The position numbers and the translations under genes were made by a program. The notes under the pieces were generated by a model. It saw nothing but the letters and a program-made list of their open reading frames with translations, did no database searches and had not been told where the DNA came from. 38,538 nt of DNA. Origin: a virus. Shown here in pieces: positions 24,803-31,605 of the stretch (the first letter of the stretch is position 1; each line of letters opens with the position of its first letter). The stretch lies in the IMG/VR virus record IMGVR_UViG_3300026367_000073, positions 1 through 38,538 of that record. One strand, 5' to 3'.

Positions 24803-25074
24803 TCAACCGCTTCATAGGTTTTGGCGAAAATGTCAGGCTTGCATGGGTAGCGCTCACCTTCTACCCCTTTAATAATCCAATCTCCAATGCTGGCTTTCAT
24901 GGTGCCTTCAAGAGTAGATATTTTAAGACCGTCACGCTGCACCAGGTCTTCGTAGTCCTCCCACTTGTACATCATTGGCCTGGCGTATTGCCCGGTAAAC
25001 CTAACGACCTCAAGCAGGTTTTCCCCGGTCCATTGCACCGCATCAATCACCACTGGTTTCTTTCTGAATTTCAT
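24799..25074 (-). CDS. Conserved phage protein of unknown function (KKPVVIDAVQW type)
   Basis: A 91-residue protein from the ATG at 25074, which overlaps the previous stop (ATGA). Starting at an earlier in-frame codon would run into the upstream gene. The pattern MKFRKKPVVIDAVQWTG at the start and GDWIIKGVEGERYPCKPDIF at the end occurs in many tailed phages, giving good evidence that it is real. Its function is unknown. The sequence suggests a small beta-rich fold with one Cys. It lies in the accessory part of the early operon. Confidence 0.8.
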   Translation of the reverse strand: MKFRKKPVVIDAVQWTGENLLEVVRFTGQYARPMMYKWEDYEDLVQRDGLKISTLEGTMKASIGDWIIKGVEGERYPCKPDIFAKTYEAVE

Positions 25075-25334
25075 CGGCTCAACTCCCCAGCCAAAAGCCG
25101 ATCGCAATAATCCCGAAGCCCTTGAATCTGGCTGCGCAGCCGCTCATTTTCGATCTGTTTGTTGTGGCCCCCGCACACGCTGCAGCCCTGCTTTTTCTCT
25201 ATCGCTGCAAAGGCTTCATCTTCTTCCGGCGTCGAGAACGAATGGCCCAGAAAGCTCTCAATGATGCCAATTTCAGGGGCTAGGAAATCATCTTCGGCAA
25301 CGCCCCACTGTTTCACCTGATCGCTATTTTTCAT
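25071..25334 (-). CDS. Hypothetical early protein with CxxC and helical C-terminus
   Basis: An 87-residue protein. An acidic N-terminus is followed by IEKKQGCSVCGGHNKQ, where CSVC could bind zinc with other ligands, and then a helix likely to form a coiled coil (IENERLRSQIQGLRDYCDRL). It overlaps both neighbours by four bases. I do not recognise a family. The CxxC plus coiled coil could indicate a small nucleic-acid or protein-binding adaptor, which is only inference. Confidence 0.65.
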   Translation of the reverse strand: MKNSDQVKQWGVAEDDFLAPEIGIIESFLGHSFSTPEEDEAFAAIEKKQGCSVCGGHNKQIENERLRSQIQGLRDYCDRLLAGELSR

Positions 25335-25711
25335 GCCGCCTCACCCCTGTATTTAATCAACAACTCAATCGTCGCCACGGCATTGCCGCTTTTGATTAGC
25401 TCGCCGGCAGTACGGTAGATCGTCCAGCCCATGCGTTGAGCTGCCTCGTACTTGCGCAGGTCTGCCAGAAAGCCCTCGCCCCGCGTGTGTTTACCGCCTA
25501 CCCAGGCGCCGCCCTCAACTTCGACGGCAATCATCAGATCAGGCCAGCAAAAATCGAACCTCCAATCCTGCAACCCCGCCGCCTTGACACGCTGACGAAC
25601 TCCGGCGCCGATACCACCCGTTGCGATTGCCGCAAAGCGGTATTCCCGTTCGGGCTCCGGCAGCTTCAGAGCGCGGATCTGGAACGCCAACGCTTCCTCA
25701 AGTTTGCTCAT
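25331..25711 (-). CDS. Vsr/DUF559-like PD-(D/E)XK endonuclease
   Basis: A 126-residue protein with a nuclease-like core: RFDFCWPDLMIAVEVEGGAW carries the acidic DxxW...ExE residues of restriction-like folds, followed by KHTRGEGFLADLRKYEAAQR and GWTIYRTAGELIK, a pattern seen in Vsr-like and DUF559 proteins. Related nucleases occur in phages near the NinB region, where they may resolve recombination intermediates. A cytosine methyltransferase lies about 1.5 kb upstream, so a repair link is possible, but the context resembles a nin-region nuclease more. Confidence 0.75.
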   Translation of the reverse strand: MSKLEEALAFQIRALKLPEPEREYRFAAIATGGIGAGVRQRVKAAGLQDWRFDFCWPDLMIAVEVEGGAWVGGKHTRGEGFLADLRKYEAAQRMGWTIYRTAGELIKSGNAVATIELLIKYRGEAA

Positions 25712-26013
25712 GCAGCACCCCTCACGGTTATCAGGCCTTTATCTATAAGCACAGCCTGGGTGCGAATCACCGCTTCCAGGTGCAGCAAGTCGCGGTCAAA
25801 GCGGGTGGCGCAGTCGTTGTTGTATCCACCGTCCAGCCATTCATGGCATGCACTGCACGCATACGCGGCTTGCCAGTCTGGATTCTTGCGCCCCATGCCG
25901 CCGCCGTTGATGTGAGCCAGAACCACAGTTTCAGGGTTGCCGTTGCAAATGCCTGGCGCACGGACCAAGCAATCTTCACCCCTGGCACTCTGTCTGATCT
26001 TGCTGGTTTTCAT
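25708..26013 (-). CDS. YbcO/DUF1364-family nuclease-like protein
   Basis: A 101-residue protein matching the DUF1364 (PF07102, YbcO) family, with a conserved KIRQSARGEDCLVRAPGICN opening and a metal-binding-like HxN...CSACHEWLDGGYNND core including Cys and His residues. The family occurs in lambdoid phages next to NinB, often in place of other nin genes, and is a predicted nuclease. It overlaps both neighbours by four bases. Family recognition is strong; catalysis is not shown. Confidence 0.8.
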   Translation of the reverse strand: MKTSKIRQSARGEDCLVRAPGICNGNPETVVLAHINGGGMGRKNPDWQAAYACSACHEWLDGGYNNDCATRFDRDLLHLEAVIRTQAVLIDKGLITVRGAA

Positions 26014-26186
26014 TCCCCATCCTCCAGCTCACTCATCGCGTAGTTCCGGTGCAAATTTGCAGTAGGCTTTGCTTTCCGCGCAGCCTCAGCCTTAATCTTG
26101 CCGCCATTTGTCACGAACTCTGCGAGGGCTTTATCAATGGCTTCCTGTTGTTTCCGCTTTTTGGTGTTGATCGTGGGTGTGTTCAT
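26010..26186 (-). CDS. Small basic early protein (58 residues)
   Basis: A 58-residue lysine-rich protein starting at the ATG at 26186, which overlaps the NinB-like stop (ATGA). The longer open frame upstream lies inside ninB and is not gene-like. It begins MNTPTINTKKRKQQEAIDKA and is helical and basic throughout, which suits a nucleic-acid contact, but no known family was recognised. It overlaps the YbcO-like gene by four bases. Confidence 0.6.
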   Translation of the reverse strand: MNTPTINTKKRKQQEAIDKALAEFVTNGGKIKAEAARKAKPTANLHRNYAMSELEDGE

Positions 26187-26626
26187 GCTGCAGTCGCCTC
26201 TTTTGGAAATTCCACAATCACGCCCTGCTGTGCGTAGCTCATCTGTATGTGTTCCAGATAGCGGGACAGCTGCGGTTTGGTCATGTTGCTGCTGACCGGT
26301 AGGTATCGCATGGCGACCAGCTTCTGCTCGTAGCTCAGGTGGTTTTTGATAGCTGTGTCGTACATTTCGCGAAAGTCCGGATCTTCTGCCCGCAGTATCG
26401 GTACGCCGAACCGCAGTTTGCACTCACACTTGACGCTCTCAGGCGTGTCAGCCATCTGCACAGCAATTTCGTTGTACCAGGCATGACTGATCGCATTTTG
26501 ATCTAGGCTGCGCCCTATACCTTCTTTGACGGTCACGCGCAGGAACTTGGCATCGTGGAACTGTGCGGCTATGTCGCGCTGGTGCTTGCGAAGGGTCGCT
26601 TCGGAGTTGATGACGGTTGCGCTCAC
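26183..26626 (-). CDS. ninB: NinB/Orf-family recombination protein
   Basis: A 147-residue protein of the NinB family (PF05772; lambda Orf), a recombination mediator that helps load single-strand annealing proteins. Diagnostic motifs are the early GRSLDQNAISHAWYNEIA and the C-terminal YLEHIQMSYAQQGVIVEFP. It starts at GTG and overlaps the previous gene by four bases. Its partner recombinase is likely the RecT-type protein in the other arm of this genome (34508-35467). Family recognition is strong from the SLDQN segment. Confidence 0.85.
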   Translation of the reverse strand: MSATVINSEATLRKHQRDIAAQFHDAKFLRVTVKEGIGRSLDQNAISHAWYNEIAVQMADTPESVKCECKLRFGVPILRAEDPDFREMYDTAIKNHLSYEQKLVAMRYLPVSSNMTKPQLSRYLEHIQMSYAQQGVIVEFPKEATAA

Positions 26627-26817
26627 GCTGCACCCCCAGTAACCGGTTCACTCGCCTGGTACTTGCCGGCGCTACTCAGAAAGATATCCCCGCTCTCAAC
26701 AAGCCGATTCAGAACGCGCATCCCTTCAATTTCGCTGCAGCCGAGAATCAAAGTGATCTTCTGGCGATCCAGCGGCTGACCTGTTGTTGCGTAAATCACT
26801 ACCTGGTCGTCGGTCAT
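26623..26817 (-). CDS. Small winged-helix-like protein (64 residues)
   Basis: A 64-residue protein. The QKITLILGCSEIEGMRVLNR segment followed by LVESGDIFLSSAGKYQ reads like a winged-helix (recognition helix and wing), comparable to small phage DNA-binding proteins. It overlaps neighbours by four bases on both sides. Length is short for an independent regulator, so a structural or accessory DNA-binding role is equally likely. No family was assigned. Confidence 0.6.
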   Translation of the reverse strand: MTDDQVVIYATTGQPLDRQKITLILGCSEIEGMRVLNRLVESGDIFLSSAGKYQASEPVTGGAA

Positions 26818-27194
26818 AGGTCACCCCCACAAGTAAACGGCACATCAGACTGCAAGCGCTTCTCTGGCTGGTGCCAGGTGTCTGTGGTCATCGGCTCAAG
26901 CGCGAATGGCACGAAACTTCTCCGCTTCCGCTCTGCATCCAACTCAAGGCCGGCGCTGTGCGACACTGAAACCAAGTGATACACGTAGATTGATTTGCCG
27001 TTCGGCAGCTGCACCCGTTGCGCTGGAGGTATCTCAAATTCATATAGGTCGCGCAGCTCACGGATTCTTGCGGTGATTTCGGTGTCGGTGCTGAAATTGG
27101 CTTTTCTGCGAATGGTTCCAGCGGTCATTGGGCCTGAGCGATACATTGCTCTCAGGACGCGACCGGTGTTTGAGTGTTTGCTGGGTAGGTTCAT
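26814..27194 (-). CDS. Winged-helix-like early protein
   Basis: A 126-residue protein with a clear N-terminal winged-helix region: KHSNTGRVLRAMYRSGPMTA, then TEITARIRELRDLYEFEIPP, a helix and wing, with VYHLVSVSHSAGLELDAERK following. Such proteins occur in phages between replication and recombination genes. It sits next to another short winged-helix-like gene, and both could act on DNA together. It overlaps the methyltransferase gene by four bases. The C-terminal third is disordered-like. Confidence 0.65.
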   Translation of the reverse strand: MNLPSKHSNTGRVLRAMYRSGPMTAGTIRRKANFSTDTEITARIRELRDLYEFEIPPAQRVQLPNGKSIYVYHLVSVSHSAGLELDAERKRRSFVPFALEPMTTDTWHQPEKRLQSDVPFTCGGDL

Positions 27195-28111
27195 GCTGCG
27201 GCCCTCACTGCGTTAATAATCTGCTTCACCGGCTCGGGGCAGACTGCATTTCCCATAAGGTGCACGGCCAGCCTGTGGTTATCCGGTAGCTGATAAGTCT
27301 CTGGAAAACTCATGGCGTCCCGGCACTCCCAGCGCGACAACATGCGCATCCGGTCACCGTCCACAACGCCCCACCTGTCCCGGGTTGTAATTGTTCCGAT
27401 CGGCCTATCCAGACTGCGACCTGTAAGCCCTGACCCGCTTCCGTAGTAGGGCATAATGAATCTCTCGCCAAATCGTTCACGGCCAGCTTTCACGCGCGCA
27501 ATTGTGGCAATGCTGCGGCCAGGCTTATCGATCTGACTCCACTTTCCGCTTTCAAAGTCCACGAATGACCGTGCTGGGATGTGACTTCCGTTTTGAATCT
27601 GCAGGTGCATAGGTCGCTTTGACTGAGACATCACCAAAAACAGCCTCACCCTGTGTTGCGGAGCCCCATAATCAGCGGCGTCGATAACGTAAGGCGCAAC
27701 GCTGTAGCCCAGCGCGTTCATAGCCAGCTCCCAGGGCCGGTAAAGCTGCCAGTCCAGAAATTCCGGCACGTTCTCCACGATGACAATCGGCGGCCGGTGA
27801 TATTCAGCGGCAGATACAACGGCCCATGCAGTAGAGCGGCTGGCATCGTGTTGCGGATTGCCCTTGGCCTTCCCTCGGGCCTTGCTGTGACCCTGGCAGC
27901 ACGGGCTGGCCAGCATCACGTCATGCGCCGGTACTTGTGACCAGTCAGCCTGGTGCAAGTCCTGGCAGATATGCATGGCGCCCGGGTGATTTTTGCTGTG
28001 CCATTCCACGGCTTCGGCCCAGTGGTTGGCGGCCCACACAACATTGCAGCCCGCCATTTCTGCGCCAGCGCTAAACCCGCCGGCGCCGGAGAACAAGTCG
28101 ATGACCCTCAT
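27191..28111 (-). CDS. C5-cytosine DNA methyltransferase
   Basis: A 306-residue m5C methyltransferase. Motif I (IDLFSGAGGFSAGAEMAG, SAM binding) is at residues 4-21. The catalytic motif IV is ASPCCQGHS (Cys71/72, slightly unusual because two Cys are adjacent). ENVPEF (113-118) is motif VI, QHRVR (152-156) motif VIII, and GNAVCP near residue 288 is motif X. All main motifs are present, so it should be active. No restriction enzyme is encoded next to it, so it is an orphan that may protect phage DNA from host restriction. The target sequence is unknown. Confidence 0.93.
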   Translation of the reverse strand: MRVIDLFSGAGGFSAGAEMAGCNVVWAANHWAEAVEWHSKNHPGAMHICQDLHQADWSQVPAHDVMLASPCCQGHSKARGKAKGNPQHDASRSTAWAVVSAAEYHRPPIVIVENVPEFLDWQLYRPWELAMNALGYSVAPYVIDAADYGAPQHRVRLFLVMSQSKRPMHLQIQNGSHIPARSFVDFESGKWSQIDKPGRSIATIARVKAGRERFGERFIMPYYGSGSGLTGRSLDRPIGTITTRDRWGVVDGDRMRMLSRWECRDAMSFPETYQLPDNHRLAVHLMGNAVCPEPVKQIINAVRAAA

Positions 28112-28422
28112 ACCTCCACCCCCATGCGCTCAAGTTCAGACCGAACGGCAGATGTCGCCAATCCATGCCGATAGGCGGCAATGGCCAGTGTGTTCCGGCG
28201 CTGAATTGTCAGAAGCCGTTGCTGCTCGCGTTTCAGGCTCAGAACGGTCAACCGGTCATTGTCGGTGATTAAACGAGTAGGCAATCCGGCCCACACCCGC
28301 TCAACAACGCTTCGGGCGACCTCGCACTTTCGGGCGATTTTGGTATCACTGCTGATCGGCTCAAGCTCTTTGTGGGCCTGGCGTCCGTCGATTACATCTT
28401 GTGCTGCTTGGCGCAGGGTCAT
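28108..28422 (-). CDS. Hypothetical early protein (104 residues, HTH-like)
   Basis: A 104-residue basic, helical protein. SSDTKIARKCEVARSVVERV looks like a helix-turn-helix, followed by further helices that end SAVRSELERMGVEV. It overlaps the methyltransferase gene by four bases and follows the P-like gene after 12 bases. It may be a small DNA-binding accessory protein; I do not recognise a family. Confidence 0.6.
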   Translation of the reverse strand: MTLRQAAQDVIDGRQAHKELEPISSDTKIARKCEVARSVVERVWAGLPTRLITDNDRLTVLSLKREQQRLLTIQRRNTLAIAAYRHGLATSAVRSELERMGVEV

Positions 28423-28434
28423 GCGGCACCTCCG

Positions 28435-28950
28435 CTATTCCGGTTTTTCTTCGATGAAGCAGGCACGACCGGCCAGAACGGCAATGGCTGTTTTGCTAGC
28501 GATTTTTCCGATGACGCGCCGCTGCTCTTGTCGCCATGCAGGCTCAGGCAAGCTAGGGGGGAACACTCGGCTAGAAGACTTTCTTTTGCCTTCATTGAGC
28601 AAGGCGAGCATTCGGGCAATGTCGGGCCAGTGGTAATCTTGATCGCTGATGACAAGTTTTGTTTTGAGTCGGTCGAAAACGCTTTCGATCTGGTCAAGGG
28701 ACAGTCCGCCGATGGTCGTGGCCCATTCACGGCGCATGATCTGGAATTGCTCGTCAGAGTTTCCCCACAGTGTTTTTGCTCGTGACCGGCCATAGATCGT
28801 GACGATGCGGGCGAAGAAGGCGCTGGTCTTGTCGATTTGCTCAGGAGTGAAGCGTGGCGCATTAGAAGTTCTCCCTGGCGTATTCAAGGTCGGTGAGCTG
28901 CCGTGTGAGTCTTTCGTCAGAGTTGCTACCACTTGTCCGATTTTTTTCAT
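28435..28950 (-). CDS. Replication protein P-like helicase loader
   Basis: A 171-residue protein related to lambda P, which brings host DnaB helicase to the phage origin. The conserved central region is FFARIVTIYGRSRAKTLWGN, then REWATTIGGLSLDQIESVF, WPDIARMLALL and a basic C-terminus. The start is uncertain. The ATG at 28950 lies inside the end of the upstream gene, and an in-frame GTG at 28959 is nine bases earlier. Another frame at 28419-28862 gives a Ser/Pro-rich ORF that is a shadow. The ~30 N-terminal residues overlap the upstream replication protein. Confidence 0.7.
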   Translation of the reverse strand: MKKIGQVVATLTKDSHGSSPTLNTPGRTSNAPRFTPEQIDKTSAFFARIVTIYGRSRAKTLWGNSDEQFQIMRREWATTIGGLSLDQIESVFDRLKTKLVISDQDYHWPDIARMLALLNEGKRKSSSRVFPPSLPEPAWRQEQRRVIGKIASKTAIAVLAGRACFIEEKPE

Positions 28951-29707
28951 TACCGCCACCGCTATCGTTTGCTGGAATTGGGGCGCTTACCTGGCCCAAG
29001 TAGTCGTTGAACTTCGTTGCGTTGAAAAGCGTTGATGGCCGGAGGTATTGCTCAAACTTCGGATCGCCAAGCCACTCAACACACTTGCGGTCAATCACTG
29101 CGGTAATGTCTGAAATCGTGGCGCCCTCTTTGACTCGAGCGTTTATCAAACTGGTACTGCTCTGGACCGGCTGGTAGTTTCTACCTGCTCGCTGGTTCAA
29201 GTAGGCGATAGCGCATGTGGCCACGTCAGGGGCAGATTCTTCGATGGGTGCGGCTTCAGGCGCACAAGTCTTTATCTCTGTATCTGTATCTGTATCTGTA
29301 TCTGTATCTGTATGGCACCCTGTCTGCATGTGCGGATGTTCTGCGTTCGCACTGCGTTCGCATGATTCTTGTGCTGGTGGTGCAGGTTTATGACGCTTTT
29401 TGGCGGCTCGCCTTGCTGAATCGGACTTCGAAAGCACTTTCTCAAGATCCGCATCAATGCGGTTGTGGTGCCAGTAGCCGTCTTCAATAACAAAGAACTC
29501 TTCAAGTGCAGGTCGTATTTCCTGCCAATGTTCTGCGGATGTCCTGCAAACGCATTGCAAACGCTGGTCCACATCAGGCAATGGTTTACCTGTTTGCCAG
29601 TAGTTCATTATCAGGAGCATGTACGCGCCGTGCTGATCTACAGACAGGTGCATGGTGTCGGCCAGGTAGTCGGCCACGTAGAGCTGCATGTACGGTAGTG
29701 CGGCCAT
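28862..29707 (-). CDS. Replication protein, DUF1376 with phage C-terminal domain (O-like)
   Basis: A 281-residue protein. The N-terminal DUF1376 domain (MQLYVADYLADTMHLSVDQH and GAYMLLIMNYW) is followed by a low-complexity linker with Thr-Asp repeats, and a conserved phage C-terminal domain (AYLNQRAGRNYQP, later EYLRPSTLFNATKFNDYLGQ; PF09524 type), found in phage replication initiators. Together with the P-like gene just downstream it probably forms the replication module. The ATG at 29707 has a GGGGGTGG site upstream, and a GTG three bases earlier is less likely. A 14-codon leader ORF overlaps this start. Confidence 0.85.
   Translation of the reverse strand: MAALPYMQLYVADYLADTMHLSVDQHGAYMLLIMNYWQTGKPLPDVDQRLQCVCRTSAEHWQEIRPALEEFFVIEDGYWHHNRIDADLEKVLSKSDSARRAAKKRHKPAPPAQESCERSANAEHPHMQTGCHTDTDTDTDTDTEIKTCAPEAAPIEESAPDVATCAIAYLNQRAGRNYQPVQSSTSLINARVKEGATISDITAVIDRKCVEWLGDPKFEQYLRPSTLFNATKFNDYLGQVSAPIPANDSGGGNEKNRTSGSNSDERLTRQLTDLEYARENF
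29278..29313 (-). repeat. Hexanucleotide microsatellite (ctgtat x6) inside the replication gene
   Basis: Six perfect copies of ctgtat (36 bases), which read on the minus strand as codons for alternating Thr and Asp in the linker between the two domains. Because the unit is six bases, copy-number change would lengthen or shorten the linker without shifting the frame. Confidence 0.9.
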
Positions 29708-29751
29708 CACGCCACCCCCTGATTATTGCTGTAATCTATTAATTCCGGCAT
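29707..29751 (-). CDS. 14-codon leader ORF upstream of the replication gene
   Basis: A short ORF (MPELIDYSNNQGVA) preceded by AAGGAA seven bases before its ATG. Its stop overlaps the replication-gene ATG (TGATG), and its last codons cover that gene's GGGGGTGG ribosome-binding site, so it could couple translation of the replication protein. It may simply be chance, since it is very short. Confidence 0.45.
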   Translation of the reverse strand: MPELIDYSNNQGVA

Positions 29752-29773
29752 AATGCTTTCCTTGATTCTGATT

Positions 29774-29811
29774 AACCCGGCGAGCTGTCCAACCAGCGTT
29801 TGAGCCGGGTT
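29774..29811 (+). terminator. Hairpin in the leader of the replication gene, T-tract on the plus strand
   Basis: An 8-bp stem (AACCCGGC/GCCGGGTT) with a 22-base loop followed by TTTTTT on the plus strand. No plus-strand gene uses it, so it may stop antisense transcription or act as a leader structure in the minus-strand message. A similar hairpin lies at 31078-31111. Confidence 0.55.
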
Positions 29812-29825
29812 TTTTGGTTTCTAGG

Positions 29826-30668
29826 TTAAGGCTTAAAGCTGCCCACGAACGTCCTTACCTTCTCGCTATCCAGTGCCGCTTCCAGTAACCCTCGGAACTC
29901 TGCCGCCATTCGCTCTTGGGCCTCTTCCAAGCGCACAATGCGCACTGACAATCGCGGCTCATCACGCCCTGTAATCAAGCTCACACGCAGGTGAAAATCG
30001 GAGGTATCCAGGCCGTGGTATGGCACGGTGCTGAAACAGATAAACGCCGGCAGCGTTTCCTGATTCTTGGCTTCGATTTCGCTCATGGAACTTTTGCGGC
30101 TGCCATAACTTTGCTCTTCACTGGTGGATTCGGCTTTGGCTGCGATGGTGATTCGGCGAATGGCCGAGACTGCCTGGGATAGCGGAATGCTGGCGCCAGT
30201 AGTGGTGGTAGTGAGCAGGTATTCGGACCAATCCTCTAGCCATTCAGCCAGATCGCGCTGGCCCAGAGTGCTGCCGTTAATGCGCAGTAGCTCTTGGAAG
30301 GCCTGAGTTTTGGACAGGGTGACGTTGGCGCGGTGGTCGCCATGCCCTGGGTCGCCTGTGTGACCAAGATTAAAGAACACTTCGGCGCTCATGGATTCAG
30401 CGTCGATAAAGCAGGGAGCCTGTACATCTTCGTCTTCGAAGGCTTCTGTCGTGGTTTCGTTGGTGTACTCAGCAAACTGTTGAATCAGGTGGGTGGTCAT
30501 AACGCCACGGAAGCGGCGGCGGAGCGGTAGAAACTTCTCCAAATCGTTAAGGCGCACATTTTCAGGCAGTGGAACCACCGTGTTACCGGTGACCTTCAGG
30601 ACGCTTTCAGAGTTGCTTCCAGCGGCGATCATTTTGTTCAGATAGTCGAGCGCAGACGAGTCCATCAT
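29826..30668 (-). CDS. DUF2303 (YfdQ-like) protein
   Basis: A 280-residue protein of the DUF2303 family (PF10065, YfdQ), common in phages and prophages, often next to replication or recombination genes. Recognisable segments are the N-terminal ALDYLNKMIAAGSNSESVLK, the middle QQFAEYTNETTTEAFEDEDV, AEVFFNLGHTGDPGHGDHRA and a C-terminal FHLRVSLITGRDEPRLSVRI. Function is not established. The ATG at 30668 overlaps the previous gene's stop. It precedes the replication leader with about 120 bases of non-coding sequence between them. Confidence 0.85.
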   Translation of the reverse strand: MMDSSALDYLNKMIAAGSNSESVLKVTGNTVVPLPENVRLNDLEKFLPLRRRFRGVMTTHLIQQFAEYTNETTTEAFEDEDVQAPCFIDAESMSAEVFFNLGHTGDPGHGDHRANVTLSKTQAFQELLRINGSTLGQRDLAEWLEDWSEYLLTTTTTGASIPLSQAVSAIRRITIAAKAESTSEEQSYGSRKSSMSEIEAKNQETLPAFICFSTVPYHGLDTSDFHLRVSLITGRDEPRLSVRIVRLEEAQERMAAEFRGLLEAALDSEKVRTFVGSFKP

Positions 30669-31045
30669 TCCTTGGTTTCCTTTTCGTTGTCAGGTGTGTT
30701 GACTTGACCTTTCAGGCCAAAAAAGTCGGTTTGATTTTCGGGAAAGAACGTCATCTTCCCGCCTGTGCTGACGTACATCGGCGTGTTGGTGGTGTCGTCT
30801 TCAGTCACCTTCCCGCGCATCTGAGGCACCGTGTATTCCAGCTTATGGCTGACGTTCACCTGATGACTGCTGCCGAGGCGCTTAATCGAAAAATCAAGCT
30901 TCACGCGGCCTACCGCTTGGTTATCCATTGCACCACCGGCCACTTCACTCAAAGCGCGGGCCAGCTTTTCTATAAAAACCCCACCGTCTAGCTCTGCGAT
31001 AAATGCCTGAACATCGGTGTCTCTGTTGTTAATTGGCGTTGTCAT
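30665..31045 (-). CDS. Hypothetical early protein upstream of DUF2303
   Basis: A 126-residue protein starting at the ATG at 31045, which has a strong AGGAGC seven bases upstream. The open frame extends 57 codons further, but that part is not gene-like. It has a helical region with Gly/Ala (FIEKLARALSEVAGGAMDNQ) and then a beta-rich region (VNVSHKLEYTVPQMRGKVTE). Proteins of this kind often precede DUF2303 genes in phages, which suggests a functional pair, though none is assigned. It overlaps that gene by four bases. Confidence 0.7.
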   Translation of the reverse strand: MTTPINNRDTDVQAFIAELDGGVFIEKLARALSEVAGGAMDNQAVGRVKLDFSIKRLGSSHQVNVSHKLEYTVPQMRGKVTEDDTTNTPMYVSTGGKMTFFPENQTDFFGLKGQVNTPDNEKETKE

Positions 31046-31077
31046 GGGAAGCTCCTGTATATTGTTCCCTGGGATGT

Positions 31078-31111
31078 AACCCGGACGGCTGCCAGGCCAT
31101 GTGTTCGGGTT
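31078..31111 (+). terminator. Hairpin in the leader of the 30665-31045 gene, T-tract on the plus strand
   Basis: A stem of six base pairs plus two possible extra pairs (AACCCGGA/TTCGGGTT) with a loop of about 18-20 bases. It is followed by T residues on the plus strand. It has the same CCCGG...CGGGTTTTTT layout as the hairpin at 29774-29811, and both lie in minus-strand leaders. Confidence 0.5.
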
Positions 31112-31157
31112 TTTTAATGTCTGGCCAGTTTTTAGTCGTAGCCAGGACTCTCTCCAT

Positions 31158-31304
31158 CTAGTTGCCAGTGCTTTGCCAGACACTCCCCACAGAAGTGCGG
31201 CTATCGGTTTCTGCACTGCCCGCCGAGTCGGGCTTAACTTTCTCTATCGTCCAGCGCACTGGCGTTTGCCGGACAAACTGGAGAATCAAGATCAATAAGT
31301 TCAT
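31158..31304 (-). CDS. Small protein with hydrophobic N-terminus downstream of cro
   Basis: A 48-residue ORF starting MNLLILILQFVRQTPVRWTI, with GGAGGA four to five bases before the ATG. The first ~10 residues are hydrophobic, and the remainder is Ser/Thr-rich and polar. It directly follows cro (28 bases apart) in the early operon and ends 112 bases before the next gene. It could be a small membrane peptide; no family recognised. The strong ribosome-binding site is the main support. Confidence 0.55.
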   Translation of the reverse strand: MNLLILILQFVRQTPVRWTIEKVKPDSAGSAETDSRTSVGSVWQSTGN

Positions 31305-31332
31305 GAATCCTCCGGTTGTTGGTAATCAGCCC

Positions 31333-31548
31333 TTAGGCCGCGCTATCCAGCTCTTTCAATCGCGGACAAAGATCAACAGCCAAGATTTTTCCACCCGTTA
31401 ATTTCTCCGCTTTCATCGCTGTTACTGGGTGCATTCCGTGCAAGCCGTTAAGCCAGCCGGACACCGTGACTTGTGACGCGCCAAGGGCTTTGGCGGTCTT
31501 CTCTTGAGTTCCGAAAAACTCGATTAACTCAGTAATTTTTAATTTCAT
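31333..31548 (-). CDS. Cro-like repressor (YdaS-type)
   Basis: A 71-residue helix-turn-helix protein of the YdaS/Cro type, starting with MKLKITELIEFFGTQEKTAK, with the recognition helix in GASQVTVSGWLNGLHGMHPV followed by TAMKAEKLTGGKILAVDLCP. It would bind operators between itself and the divergent CI gene and favour lytic growth. An AAGGAAGG site lies upstream. The promoter (31577-31605) uses the same -35 hexamer as the ci promoter. It is transcribed leftward as the first gene of the lytic early operon. Confidence 0.9.
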   Translation of the reverse strand: MKLKITELIEFFGTQEKTAKALGASQVTVSGWLNGLHGMHPVTAMKAEKLTGGKILAVDLCPRLKELDSAA

Positions 31549-31567
31549 CCCGCCTTCCTTTTATCGC

Positions 31568-31594
31568 TTTTCCGATATACTATCCATCGGTAAA
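31568..31594. promoter_or_regulatory. Operator dyad (TTTtCCGAT / ATCGGtAAA) over the cro promoter
   Basis: A 27-bp imperfect palindrome centred at 31581 with nine-base arms that match at eight positions. It covers the predicted -10 of the cro promoter (31577-31582) and part of its spacer, as expected for a CI or Cro operator. The half-site ATCGGTAAACC recurs nearly unchanged at 32473-32483. Confidence 0.7.
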
Positions 31595-31605
31595 CCTTTT
31601 TGCAA
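31577..31605 (-). promoter_or_regulatory. Predicted cro promoter (leftward early)
   Basis: On the minus strand -35 TTGCAA (31605-31600), 17-base spacer and -10 TAGTAT (31582-31577), starting about 22 bases before the cro ATG. The operator dyad overlaps the -10. The -35 hexamer is self-complementary and is shared with the opposite ci promoter. Confidence 0.65.

Noticed and set aside
28419-28862. A 147-residue minus-strand ORF with an ATG and GGGAG upstream
   Set aside because: Its sequence is Ser/Pro-rich and unlike a folded protein, while the overlapping frame matches a lambda-P-like protein. The good ribosome-binding site was tempting but the product is not credible.
29278-29313. A CRISPR-like repeat array
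   Set aside because: The units are contiguous six-base repeats within a coding frame, without spacers.
30665-31216. A longer version of the early protein starting at 31216
   Set aside because: The extra 57 codons cross a hairpin and look non-coding; the ATG at 31045 has a much better ribosome-binding site.
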